This document shows positions 42,205 through 50,605 of a stretch of 64,000 bases of DNA, in pieces (positions within the stretch are counted from its first letter, which is position 1; each line of letters begins with the position of its first letter). Below the pieces are notes generated by a model. The model worked only from the letters and a program-made list of their open reading frames with translations, had not been told where the DNA came from and searched no databases. The DNA comes from CAWUEZ02 sp963921355. GTDB lineage: Bacteria; Pseudomonadota; Alphaproteobacteria; Thalassobaculales; Thalassobaculaceae. Where the stretch lies: assembly GCA_963921355.3 (NCBI GenBank), contig OZ001190.1, forward strand, positions 2,666,001 to 2,730,000, read 5' to 3'. A program made the position numbers and the translations under genes.

Positions 42205-42229
42205 ATTTATTTCGAGCCTCGAAAAATAT
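42205..42229. promoter_or_regulatory. NagC/Mlc-like ROK operator upstream of xylF
   Basis: TTTCGAG-C-CTCGAAA is a perfect palindrome (42210-42224) flanked by ATTTA and AATAT. The form TTATTTCG...CGAAAAATA matches the E. coli NagC/Mlc operator pattern. It is placed 65-85 bp before xylF in the divergent promoter region shared with the lipoprotein gene; the ROK protein of the same operon is the likely binder. Confidence 0.65.
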
Positions 42230-42296
42230 CTTGCCGTGCACGATCGCTGCCGTCAATCTTCGAATCCAAGACCGCAACATCACGAGGGCGGCATCG

Positions 42297-44009
42297 GTGG
42301 AAACGTCTCGCAGATCGGTACGCAAAGGGCGCGTTCTCTCGCCCCTGGTCCCAGTGATCCTCGCCGCCCTGGAAGGGTGCGCCGGATCAGACGGGGCTCC
42401 CACGGACGTGGCTCTGGCCGGCCTGCAGGCGCCGGTCTTCAATGAACGGGCCGCGGCGTCCGGCCTCGACCATCGGTTCGACGCCGATGGTGACTTCGTG
42501 GTCGGCGGTGGTGCTGCCGCCTTCGACTGCGACGGTGACGGTGATCTCGATGTCGCGGTCGCCGGCGGTCTGGCGCCGATGGCCGTGTTCGAGAACCGCA
42601 CGTCGCCCGGGGCGGCGCCGCGCTTTACCGAGGTCCCGGCCGGGTTGGCGGAACTCGGGGATCGCACACGGCGGGTGACCGGCGTCTATGCGATCGATCT
42701 CGACAACGACCGGGCCGTCGATCTGGTCGCGACCCGGTTCGGCGAGAACCTGATCCTGCGCAACCGCGGCGGCTGCGCCTTCGAGGAGGTCTCACGGGAT
42801 TGGGGCCTGACCGCGACCGGGACCTGGACGACGGCCTTCGCCGCCGCCTGGATCGGCGATGCCCGGTATCCGACCCTGCTGTTCGCGAATTACGTGCGCC
42901 GCGATCGTCCGCTGGAGAAGCGCGGTAACTGCGAGCCATCGGTGATCGTGCGCCCCCGGGCCGGCACCGGCGGACCCCGCTACGGCGCACCGGAGCCGGT
43001 CCTGCCGAGCAGCTGCGCTCTGTCCATCCGTCAGGTCGACTGGTGCGGACCGATCGCCGCCGGTTCTGCCGCCGGGTCTGTGGCCGCGACCGATTTCTGG
43101 ATCGCCAACGACCGGCAATACGCCGACCCCGACAGCGAGGAGCAGCTGCTGTCGGTCGGCCCCGACAGCGCCCGGTTGTATACCCGGGCCGACGGCTGGG
43201 CGGCGCACCGCATCTGGGGCATGGGCGTGGCGGCGGCCGATGTCGACGGTGACGGCCGGGTCGAGGTCGCGGTCACCAACATGGCCGAGAACCAGTTTTT
43301 CGTCCTGGCCGAACCCGAAACCGGCAGGCCGGCCTTCGCCAATGCCGCCTGGCAGCGCGGCGCGGCGGCCCAGCGGCCCTATACCGGCGGCGATACCCGG
43401 CCGTCGACCTCGTGGCATTCCGCTTTCGAGGATCTGAACAATGACGGCCGGCTCGACCTGCTGATCGTCAAAGGCAATGTCGCGGCCATGCCGCAGTTCG
43501 CCGCCTTCGACCCGGATTCCCTGCTGCTCGGACGCGGTGACGGCCGGTTCGTGGAGGCGGGGGCCGAGGCCGGCATCGCGCTCGACCGGATCGGCCGCGG
43601 CGGTGCGGTGTTCGATGCCGATGGTGATGGCTGCCTCGATATCCTGGTGGTCAACCGCAACGGCCCGCTGTCGTTCTTCCATGCCGACTGCGCGGCGTTG
43701 CCGCCGGCGATCGATCTGGTGCTCGAGCAGGACGACGCGAACCGCGACGCCGTCGGCGCCCGGATTGAGATCACCGCGGCGGGACAGCGGCTCGACCGGT
43801 CGATCGCCATCGGCGGCGGCCATGGCGGCAGCTCGCTCGCCCCGTTCCACATCGGTGCGCCGGAAGCCGGATCTGCGCAGGTCCGAGTCCGCTGGCCGGA
43901 CGGCAGCCTGAGCGGGCCGGTCCCGTTCTCCGCCGGCGAGGTCTATCGCTGGCGCCGCGGCGACCCCGCACCCGTGGCGGTGCGCCCCCACCAGAAACAC
44001 CGGACCTGA
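42297..44009 (+). CDS. CRTAC1/ASPIC-UnbV lipoprotein with FG-GAP/VCBS-type repeats
   Basis: 570 aa. GTG 42297 (GAGGG 8 nt upstream) gives a basic start RRSVRKGR, a hydrophobic stretch VLSPLVPVILAAL and lipobox LEGC. Repeats with DCDGDGDLDVAV, DVDGDGRVEVAV, DLNNDGRLDLLIV and DADGDGCLDILVV are calcium-binding FG-GAP blades; the end WPDGSLSGPVPFSAGEVYRW is the ASPIC/UnbV domain. Divergent from the xylose operon; stop overlaps the SDR start. Confidence 0.8.
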   Translation: METSRRSVRKGRVLSPLVPVILAALEGCAGSDGAPTDVALAGLQAPVFNERAAASGLDHRFDADGDFVVGGGAAAFDCDGDGDLDVAVAGGLAPMAVFENRTSPGAAPRFTEVPAGLAELGDRTRRVTGVYAIDLDNDRAVDLVATRFGENLILRNRGGCAFEEVSRDWGLTATGTWTTAFAAAWIGDARYPTLLFANYVRRDRPLEKRGNCEPSVIVRPRAGTGGPRYGAPEPVLPSSCALSIRQVDWCGPIAAGSAAGSVAATDFWIANDRQYADPDSEEQLLSVGPDSARLYTRADGWAAHRIWGMGVAAADVDGDGRVEVAVTNMAENQFFVLAEPETGRPAFANAAWQRGAAAQRPYTGGDTRPSTSWHSAFEDLNNDGRLDLLIVKGNVAAMPQFAAFDPDSLLLGRGDGRFVEAGAEAGIALDRIGRGGAVFDADGDGCLDILVVNRNGPLSFFHADCAALPPAIDLVLEQDDANRDAVGARIEITAAGQRLDRSIAIGGGHGGSSLAPFHIGAPEAGSAQVRVRWPDGSLSGPVPFSAGEVYRWRRGDPAPVAVRPHQKHRT

Positions 44010-44788
44010 TGATGACCGTGCACCCCTATGCCAGCCGCTATCCGGACCTCAAGGGTGAAGCGGTGTTCATCAGCGGCGGCGCCAGCGGCATCGGCGCCGA
44101 GATCGTCAGGGCGTTCGCCGCCCAGAATGCCCGCGTGCATTTCGTCGATGTCGACGCCCAGGCGGGGGAGGCGTTGGCCGCAGAGCTGTCGGCGGCGGCT
44201 GACACGCCACCCCAGTTCAGCCGCTGCGATGTGACCGACACCGAGGCCCTGACGGCTGCGATCACCGCCGCCGCCGCGGCGACGGGCAACCTCGCCGTGC
44301 TGGTCAACAACGCTGCCCGCGACCTGCGTGTTCCGGTCGATCGCGTCGATCCGGCGGTGTGGCGCGACCTGGTCGACGTCAATCTCGGCCATCAGTTCTT
44401 CGCGACCCAGGCGGCCCGGCCGTATCTGGCGGCCTCGGGCCGGGGGTCGGTGGTGAATTTCGGCTCGATCGCGCCGACCCTCGGCATTCCGGATCTGGCG
44501 GTGTACTCGGCCTGCAAGGCGGCGGTGTTCGGCCTCACCCGTTCGCTGGCCCGCGACCTCGGCGGCGAGGGGCTGCGGCTCAACTCCGTGGTGCCGGGCG
44601 CGATCCTCACACCGCGCCAGCTCCGGGACTGGATCTCAGAGGCCGACAAGGCGGCGATCCTCGAGCGCCAGTGCCTCAAGCGCCCGATGGAGGGGGACGA
44701 CGTCGCCGAAATGGTGCTGTTCCTGGGCTCGACCGCGTCGCGCGGCTGCACCGGCCAGGAGTTCCGGGTCGACGGCGGGAATTTCTAG
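44009..44788 (+). CDS. SDR, probable D-xylose 1-dehydrogenase (Caulobacter XylB-like)
   Basis: 259 aa. NAD-binding GGASGIG, NNAA motif, catalytic Ser in NFGSIAP and YSACK. Over its length it follows Caulobacter XylB, e.g. YPDLKG at the start, QCLKRP and CTGQEF at the end. It would oxidise D-xylose to xylonolactone, which fits the transporter and lactonase encoded next to it. ATG overlaps the upstream stop, so it is co-transcribed with the lipoprotein gene. Confidence 0.8.
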   Translation: MMTVHPYASRYPDLKGEAVFISGGASGIGAEIVRAFAAQNARVHFVDVDAQAGEALAAELSAAADTPPQFSRCDVTDTEALTAAITAAAAATGNLAVLVNNAARDLRVPVDRVDPAVWRDLVDVNLGHQFFATQAARPYLAASGRGSVVNFGSIAPTLGIPDLAVYSACKAAVFGLTRSLARDLGGEGLRLNSVVPGAILTPRQLRDWISEADKAAILERQCLKRPMEGDDVAEMVLFLGSTASRGCTGQEFRVDGGNF

Positions 44789-45090
44789 GTCCCGGCCCCG
44801 GATTTAATCCGGGGTTGGCCCGGGACCCAGACCGGCGGCGTGTTGGAGCATCGGGGATGATCACCCCCTGTTTCAGCACGCGGACCCCTGGGTCCCGGTT
44901 CTCGCTGCGCGCGACCGGGAGGTGAAGAAGGTGGGAGCAGGCCACCCACTACATCACTTCCCGGACCCGATCCGGGACCTAGGCTGGCAGCGTGCTGGAG
45001 CATCGGTGAATAACGCAGATCGCCTCAGCGCGCTTAACTCCGGGTTCCGCCCCGGATCAAGTCCGGGGTCGACCGGGAAGGTTATGTGAG
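44789..45090. repeat. intergenic palindromic repeats, dispersed family
   Basis: About 300 bp with no gene. It contains CCCCGGATTTAATCCGGGG (44795-44815 region) and CCCCGGATCAAGTCCGGGG (near 45,051), each flanked by GGGACCCAG-like words and TGGAGCATCGG. Similar words recur at 48,110-48,240 and near 46,870. A typical alphaproteobacterial REP-like family. Confidence 0.6.
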
Positions 45091-45381
45091 CTAGGCGGCA
45101 CCCTCGACGATGATGAAGTCGGCGTCGGCGTTGGCGACACGGATCGCCCGGGCGGCCTGGTATTCGGGGCTCTGGTAGCAGGCCTCGGCCGTGGCGACGT
45201 CGGCGAACTCGACCACCACGTTGCGGTCGCGGGCCGTGCCCTCCATGGACTGGAACGGGCCACCGCGCACCAGGAAACGGGCGCCGAACTTCTCGAAGGC
45301 CGGCTTGGCGGCGGTCAGGTAGTCCGGATAGCGCTCGGCGTTCTGCACTGAAACGCGGACGATCCAATATCCTTTGGCCAT
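45091..45381 (-). CDS. DUF1330 family protein
   Basis: 96-aa ferredoxin-like dimeric protein. MAKGYWIVRVSVQNAERYPDY, FLVRGG, RNVVVEFAD and YQSPEYQAAR are the standard DUF1330 positions. AGGAGA precedes ATG 45381. Function of the family unknown. Confidence 0.88.
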   Translation of the reverse strand: MAKGYWIVRVSVQNAERYPDYLTAAKPAFEKFGARFLVRGGPFQSMEGTARDRNVVVEFADVATAEACYQSPEYQAARAIRVANADADFIIVEGAA

Positions 45382-45401
45382 CGGGTGTCTCCTCTTCTCA
45401 A

Positions 45402-45818
45402 TCAGTGGGGTTTTCGGGCGGCGGCGCACATGACGTCGGCGATGGCGCCATAGGCGGCGCTCCAGGCATCCTCGGCCGCCGGATTCCAGTGCTCCGGGAA
45501 CGCGGATTCCATCGTGTCCAACAGGGCCCGGCCGACGGTCCGGTAGTGGTCGTCGACCACCCCGTACCCGGCGTGGCGGCGGCCGAGATCCTGCAGGGCC
45601 GGGACCAGGGCCTCGAGCTGATCGAGCGAGGCGATCACCGTCGCCAGAGCATCGATCAGCTTGCGGTGTTGCGCCGCCATGTCACTGTTGGCGAACAGGG
45701 ACCGCAGGCTCGGGTCGAGCTCGAACAGGCGGTCGTAGAACCTGGCGGCCGCGATGTCGGCGACCGGAACCGCCCGGCTCCAGGTTTCGCGGACAATGGT
45801 TTTCTGATCCGGGGTCAT
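45402..45818 (-). CDS. globin-family haem protein
   Basis: 138 aa, single-domain bacterial globin. TRETW-like start (IVRETWSRA), FYDRLFELDPSLRSLF with the CD-corner Phe, and the proximal His in LGRRHAGYGV. GGAGG before ATG 45818. It could bind O2 or NO. Divergent from a LysR gene with a shared 116-bp region that holds a LysR-type box. Confidence 0.88.
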   Translation of the reverse strand: MTPDQKTIVRETWSRAVPVADIAAARFYDRLFELDPSLRSLFANSDMAAQHRKLIDALATVIASLDQLEALVPALQDLGRRHAGYGVVDDHYRTVGRALLDTMESAFPEHWNPAAEDAWSAAYGAIADVMCAAARKPH

Positions 45819-45893
45819 GGGCTCCTCCGTCGGTTGTGCGACCGATACGGGGCCGCCGCGCCCGGGAGATACGGCTTGCCCAGTGTCACGTAA

Positions 45894-45918
45894 AATGAAT
45901 AAAAAATATGAATTCATT
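45894..45918. promoter_or_regulatory. LysR-type box between globin and LysR genes
   Basis: AATGAAT-N11-ATTCATT, an exact 7-bp inverted repeat with the T-N11-A geometry of LysR sites, in an AT-rich patch. It lies 17 bp before the proposed LysR start and 76 bp before the globin start, so it could serve both. Confidence 0.55.
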
Positions 45919-45934
45919 CTCATGGAGAGATGGA

Positions 45935-46807
45935 TTGGACGTCGCGGCACTGAGGATCTTTCAGGCGGTGGTGCGGGAGGGCGGTGTGACCCGCGCCGCC
46001 GAGCGGCTCGGACGGGTCCAGTCCAACGTGACCACCCGGGTGCGTCAGCTCGAGGACGCGCTGGGCGTGGCGCTGTTCCTGCGCGAAGGCAAACGCCTGC
46101 ACCTCACACCGGCCGGCCACATCCTGCTCGACTACGCCGACCGGATCCTCGACCTGGTCGAAGAGGCGCGCGGCGCCGTCCATGAGGGCCGGCCCCGGGG
46201 CATCTTTCGGCTCGGGTCGATGGAGAGCACGGCCGCGGTGCGCCTGCCCGAACCGCTGGCCGAGTTCAGCCGGCGCCATCCCGAGGTCACGCTGGACCTG
46301 ACCACCGGCAATCCGACGCAGCTCTCCGGGGCTCTGCTGGCGGGGGAGATCGATGCCGCCCTGATCGCCGAGCCGGTGGCCGACTCGGCGTTCGACAGCG
46401 CGGTCGCTTTCGACGAGGAGCCGGTGATCGTCACCACCGACGACTGCCCGGACCTGAACGCCGACGGGGCGGTGCCGCCGTCGACCATGATCGTGTTCGA
46501 ACACGGCTGCCCCCATCGCCGGCGGCTCGAGGAGTGGTATGCCGCCCGTGCGGCGGCGCCGGAGCGGGTGCTCGAGCTCGGTTCCTACCACGCCATGCTG
46601 GGCTGCGTGCTGGCCGGCATGGGCGCGGCGTTGTTGCCGAAGAGCGTGTTGGCGACGTTCCCGTCGAGTTCCCGGCTCCGGGTCCACACCCTGCCGCCCG
46701 GCCATGACCGGCTGCGCACCCTGCTGGTCTGGCGCAAGGGCCTGAACGGCCCGAATGTGACGGCCCTGGCGGCGGTGCTGGAGGCGACGCCCTTCGACAC
46801 GCCCTGA
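45935..46807 (+). CDS. LysR-family transcriptional regulator (divergent from globin)
   Basis: 290 aa. Winged helix AALRIFQAVVREGGVTRAAE, RVQSNVTTRVRQLE, then an effector domain. TTG 45935 has GGAGAG 6 nt upstream and gives the family-typical MDVAALRIF start. The in-frame ATG 45908 would place the start inside the LysR box. Confidence 0.85.
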   Translation: MDVAALRIFQAVVREGGVTRAAERLGRVQSNVTTRVRQLEDALGVALFLREGKRLHLTPAGHILLDYADRILDLVEEARGAVHEGRPRGIFRLGSMESTAAVRLPEPLAEFSRRHPEVTLDLTTGNPTQLSGALLAGEIDAALIAEPVADSAFDSAVAFDEEPVIVTTDDCPDLNADGAVPPSTMIVFEHGCPHRRRLEEWYAARAAAPERVLELGSYHAMLGCVLAGMGAALLPKSVLATFPSSSRLRVHTLPPGHDRLRTLLVWRKGLNGPNVTALAAVLEATPFDTP

Positions 46808-46821
46808 AGGGACTTCAGGGC

Positions 46822-46887
46822 TGCTCAGGACGAGGTGTTTTTCTTTTGACCTCGCCCTGAGCAGGCCCCCGGATCCGATCCGGGGGA
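46822..46887. terminator. bidirectional terminator-like hairpins between convergent genes
   Basis: TGCTCAGG (46822-46829) plus CGAGGT pairs with ACCTCG plus CCTGAGCA (ends 46863) around a T-rich loop; it is followed by the near-perfect palindrome CCCCCGGATCCGATCCGGGGG. Confidence 0.6.
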
Positions 46888-46915
46888 CGTGTCGAAGGGC
46901 GGGTTGCTAACGCCG

Positions 46916-47530
46916 CTAGCGGATCAGCGAGAACCGCAGTGCGATCTCGTTATGCCGGCGTTCCGCGTCTCTGTGTCCGCCGCAATCGAACACGCGCAGG
47001 CTGAGCGACCCAGTGCGTCCCGCGACGGTCGCCTGCTCCACGTCCTGGGCGATGATCAGGCAGTCGCGTGTGCGTCCGCGGGTCGTGAACCGGACGGCGC
47101 GGAACGGGCCGAAGCCGTTCTCGCCCGCCATCTGCTGGACCGTGTCGGAGTCCACCCGGGCCAGGACGGTACGCTGCCGGTCGCGCCAGACATAGGCCCG
47201 CGAGCAGTCCATGTCGCCGGCCGTGGCGTCCGTCTCATGCAGAATGAGTGCGGCTATCCCGGTCTGCCAGATCAGCTCGTTGGCGCTGATCCCGGGACCG
47301 GTGAAGCGCCGCACCGCAACCCGGTCGGGCTTGATCAGCCAGCCGTTCTCGGCCAGGAGATCCGGACCGTCGCGGTCGCGGACCAGCCCGTTGCTGGCCG
47401 ACGGATCGACGCACACGGGGGCAAGCGCCAATGCGGCTTGGTTCCCGGGAGCCGGGTTCAATGGGTTAGCCTCCGCAGCGGCCGAGAGCGTCAGAGCCGC
47501 GGTCAGGGTCAGGAGTATCGGTACACGCAT
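46916..47530 (-). CDS. secreted hypothetical protein, 204 aa
   Basis: Signal peptide MRVPILLTLTAALTLSAAAEA, then a soluble domain with four Cys likely paired in the periplasm (e.g. APVCVDPSAS, DMDCSRAYVW, TRDCLII, VFDCGGHRD). No family recognised. Confidence 0.65.
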   Translation of the reverse strand: MRVPILLTLTAALTLSAAAEANPLNPAPGNQAALALAPVCVDPSASNGLVRDRDGPDLLAENGWLIKPDRVAVRRFTGPGISANELIWQTGIAALILHETDATAGDMDCSRAYVWRDRQRTVLARVDSDTVQQMAGENGFGPFRAVRFTTRGRTRDCLIIAQDVEQATVAGRTGSLSLRVFDCGGHRDAERRHNEIALRFSLIR

Positions 47531-47633
47531 GGCGCTATCTTCGCGACGCTCCGCCGCAGGTCAATCCGGATACCCAAGCGTGTGCAGGACGACTATCGTC
47601 GGCGCTGCAACCGAAAAGGGGAGGGCGTTGAGG

Positions 47634-48080
47634 GTGCAGTGGATTGGACGGGCATGTGCCGTATTGGCCGTGGTGGGGCTGTTGGCGGCGTGTAACACGG
47701 TGCCGGGGACGCAGCTGACGATGCTGGAGTCGCGCCAGAAGGAGCCGGCGTCGGTCCGTTGGAATGTCGATGCGATCCGGTTCACAAGTGGGGGTGAGTA
47801 CCTGGTTAACTTTTCGCGCATGAAAGAGAACGGCAAGCTGGCGTTCTGCGTCTTCGCCGTGTCATCGGAGAGTCCAGGTCCGGCCACGCGACTCTGGTTC
47901 GAAAACGCCCGGATCTATTTGGGTGAGATTCCGATCGCGTCGGGCCGCATGATTCCCTTCCACACGCTTGGTCCCAATAACTCGTACGTCGCGCGGTGTG
48001 CTGCGACTGACTACGCCCACGACGATTTTCCGGCCCACCCCTTCTCGGTCCGCGGCACCGCAGTCACCGCGATCGACTAG
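47634..48080 (+). CDS. hypothetical lipoprotein, 148 aa
   Basis: GTG 47634 (GGGAGG about 9 nt upstream) or TTG 47628 starts a lipoprotein signal ending in the lipobox LLAAC. The mature part is beta-rich with two or three further Cys. No known domain. Confidence 0.6.
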   Translation: MQWIGRACAVLAVVGLLAACNTVPGTQLTMLESRQKEPASVRWNVDAIRFTSGGEYLVNFSRMKENGKLAFCVFAVSSESPGPATRLWFENARIYLGEIPIASGRMIPFHTLGPNNSYVARCAATDYAHDDFPAHPFSVRGTAVTAID

Positions 48081-48348
48081 CGGCCCAGCACGCCGCCTCC
48101 CGAAAATGCCCCTTCCAGGTCGAGCGCAGCGAGAACCGGGACCCAGGTCTGAACCTGCTGGAGCGATGTGCGTCTATCGCCAACGGTCCATCGCGCCACT
48201 GGTCTGGGTCCCGGGTGGAAGCCCGGGAAGTGAAGTGATGTGTTTCGGTCCTGAATCCAGTTTTGGACCACGATCTTGATTTCGGTCTCCGAGACTTGAC
48301 CCGTCCGTCGCCTGGTGCACGCTAGCGGGACATTGACCGGAGCGCGTC
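48081..48348. repeat. intergenic region with copies of the dispersed GGGACCCAG repeat
   Basis: Contains AACCGGGACCCAGGTCTG (near 48,134) and, about 80 bp on, GGTCTGGGTCCCGGGTGG, with a GCTGGAGCGATG word also seen at 44.8-45.0 kb. No gene visible. Confidence 0.45.
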
Positions 48349-48648
48349 ATGAGCAAGCCCGATATGCCCCAGCAAGACGACTGGGACGAGACGACCGCGA
48401 CCGCCAGGCTGCCGAACCTGGACATCGAGGTGCGCCACCGCCGGGCCTGGAGCGGGGATGCCGAACAGCTGCAGGTCACCCTGCACGCCACCCCGTCTTT
48501 CGAGGCGGTGCTGCCGATGTTCACCGCCCCCTACACCATGGCCAATCCGATGATGCTGTGGATGCGGATGGTCGAGGCGGCCTGGTCTCCCTGGCTCTCC
48601 GCACTGACGCCGCCGACAGAGACCCGCCGGATCGACAGCAAGGACTAG
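48349..48648 (+). CDS. hypothetical protein, 99 aa
   Basis: MSKPDMPQQDDWDETTATAR..., with a C-terminal Met/Trp-rich segment (ANPMMLWMRMVEAAWSPWL). CGGAG precedes the ATG by 8 nt. It resembles small uncharacterised alphaproteobacterial proteins; function unknown. 3' end overlaps the convergent gene by 4 nt. Confidence 0.6.
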   Translation: MSKPDMPQQDDWDETTATARLPNLDIEVRHRRAWSGDAEQLQVTLHATPSFEAVLPMFTAPYTMANPMMLWMRMVEAAWSPWLSALTPPTETRRIDSKD

Positions 48649-49679
48649 TGCGGGTCCATCCCCACTGACGCCACCGTCGGACCGGTGATCTCGCGCAGCA
48701 GCTTGGCCCGCATGGCCACGGCGAAATCCTCGAAGTCGTTGGCGGTGACCACGAAGGCGTGGGGGCCGGTGATCAGGTTCTCGTGGAAGTACCCGGTCAG
48801 GTGCGCGTCGTCTTCCTCGATCGCCAGCGCGTTGATCCCGATCCCGGCCGCGGCCAGCCGGTCGCGTTCGGCATGGGTGGTCTTCAGGTCGTCGGCCCGG
48901 CCGTTGCCCGACAGGTCAATCAGCCGCCGCCGGGCCGATCCGGGGGCGGTCTCGAACATGCGGGCCGCGAAGGCGAGGCCGGCGTGGATCCGGGTGCCGC
49001 CGCCGGGCAGGCGCCGCGGCATGCTGTCGACCGCCTCGGCGAAGGCCTGGGTCGACGCCGGATCTGCCAAGGCCTGCCAGTCAAGCGCGATCGCCTGCTG
49101 GCCGATGCTGGACCATTGAACGATAGAGACGGCGATGCCGCCCGGCGTGCGGGCGATCGCGCCGCGCACGACCGGGTCGCGAAAGGCGGCGGCGGTGCCG
49201 GCGCGCTGCAGGGCGACCGAGAACGGCTCGGCCATGGCCGCCTCGCCGGCGGAAAGGCTGTCAGCTTTCACGCACTGGACGGCATCGGCGACCAGCACTT
49301 CGCGGAACGCGCCTTGGATGTGAGGGAACGGCATGGCGGAGCCGTAGAACCGCATGTTTTCGCAATGGTTGGGCAGGCCCCGCAGGCAGTAACCGCAGGC
49401 CCCGCAAGGCCGGGACGGCGAGACTGCCACCAGATCCCCCAGCGCGAGGTCGGTGACCCCGTCACCCAGCGCGCTGACATGGCCCGACACCTCGTGGCCG
49501 AGGATCATCGGCTCGCGCAGGCGCACGGTGCCGAAGCCGCCGTGGTTGTAGTAGTGCAGATCCGAGCCGCAGATCCCGCCGGCAGCCAGCGTGACGGCGA
49601 CCTGTCCGGGGCCGGGACGGTCGGCGTCGCGGTCCTCGATCCGCAGGTCCTTGGGGCCATGGATGACGACGCTGCGCAT
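48645..49679 (-). pseudogene. chimera: zinc alcohol (idonate-type) dehydrogenase N-terminus joined in frame to DUF1194 C-terminus
   Basis: 344 aa in one frame. Residues 1-161 are the catalytic half of a medium-chain dehydrogenase: GGICGSDLHYY, GHEVSGHV, and the structural zinc site CGACGYCLRGLPNHC. The Rossmann coenzyme domain is missing. From about residue 163 the sequence (ARTPGGIAVSIVQWSSIGQQ ... LIDLSGNGRADD) is the C-terminal part of a DUF1194 von Willebrand A-like protein without its N-terminal metal site. The join is near 49,200. Neither half should work alone, so I call it a fusion remnant. Confidence 0.7.
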
Positions 49680-49805
49680 GGTTTCCTCCTGGGTGGCGGG
49701 GCGGCCAGGGCTCTGGCGGGTCGGCGGCCGGTGCCGCGCCGCTTGATCGGGCGTTCGGCGGCCCCTACACAGGTTGAGTGTGAAGTGCCGAAACGGGGGC
49801 GTGCA

Positions 49806-50576
49806 ATGGCCGATCTTTCGATGTTTGCGTTGACCGGCTGTACAGCCCTGATCACCGGGTCCTCCCAGGGCATCGGTCTGGCGCTGGCGACCGGCCTGGC
49901 GGCGGCCGGTGCCGAGGTCGTGCTGAACGGCCGGGACACGGCCAAGCTGACGGCGGCGGCGGATGATCTGCGGGCGGCCGGTGCCACGGTTCACACGCTC
50001 GCCTTCGACGTGACCGACCACGCGGCGGCGCGGGCGGCGGTCGACCGGTTCGAGGCCGAGACCGGGGCCATCGACATTTGCGTCAACAATGCCGGGACCC
50101 AGCACCGCGGGCCGCTGGAGGAGTTCGAAGCCGAGGCCTTCGAGACCCTGCTGCGCACCAACATCTCCAGCGTCTTCAATGTCGGCCAGGCGGTGGCGCG
50201 CCACATGATCGCGCGCGGCCGTGGCAAGATCATCAACATCGCCTCGGTGCAGACCGCACTCGCCCGGCCGTCGATCGCACCCTACACCGCCACCAAGGGG
50301 GCGGTCGGCAACCTGACCAAAGGCATGGCGACCGACTGGGCGAAGCACGGCCTGCAGTGCAACGCGATCGCGCCCGGCTATTTCAAGACGCCGCTGAATG
50401 CCGCCCTGGTGGCCGATCCCGAGTTCACGGCTTGGCTTGAGAAACGCACGCCGGCCGGGCGCTGGGGCGATGTCGAGGAACTGGTCGGCGCCTGCGTCTT
50501 CCTCGCCTCTTCGGCCTCCAGCTTCGTGAACGGCCACACCCTGTTCGTCGATGGCGGGATCACCGCGTCGCTGTAG
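49806..50576 (+). CDS. SDR, gluconate 5-dehydrogenase-like
   Basis: 256 aa. TGSSQGIG coenzyme motif, NNAG, Ser in NIASVQ, YTATK. It resembles IdnO-type reductases that convert 5-ketogluconate to gluconate, and the divergent (now truncated) neighbour is an idonate-type dehydrogenase, which supports a former IdnD/IdnO pair. ATG 49806 has only a weak ribosome binding site. Confidence 0.8.
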   Translation: MADLSMFALTGCTALITGSSQGIGLALATGLAAAGAEVVLNGRDTAKLTAAADDLRAAGATVHTLAFDVTDHAAARAAVDRFEAETGAIDICVNNAGTQHRGPLEEFEAEAFETLLRTNISSVFNVGQAVARHMIARGRGKIINIASVQTALARPSIAPYTATKGAVGNLTKGMATDWAKHGLQCNAIAPGYFKTPLNAALVADPEFTAWLEKRTPAGRWGDVEELVGACVFLASSASSFVNGHTLFVDGGITASL

Positions 50577-50605
50577 TCAACGCCCGCCGGCGCGAGGACC
50601 CCGCC

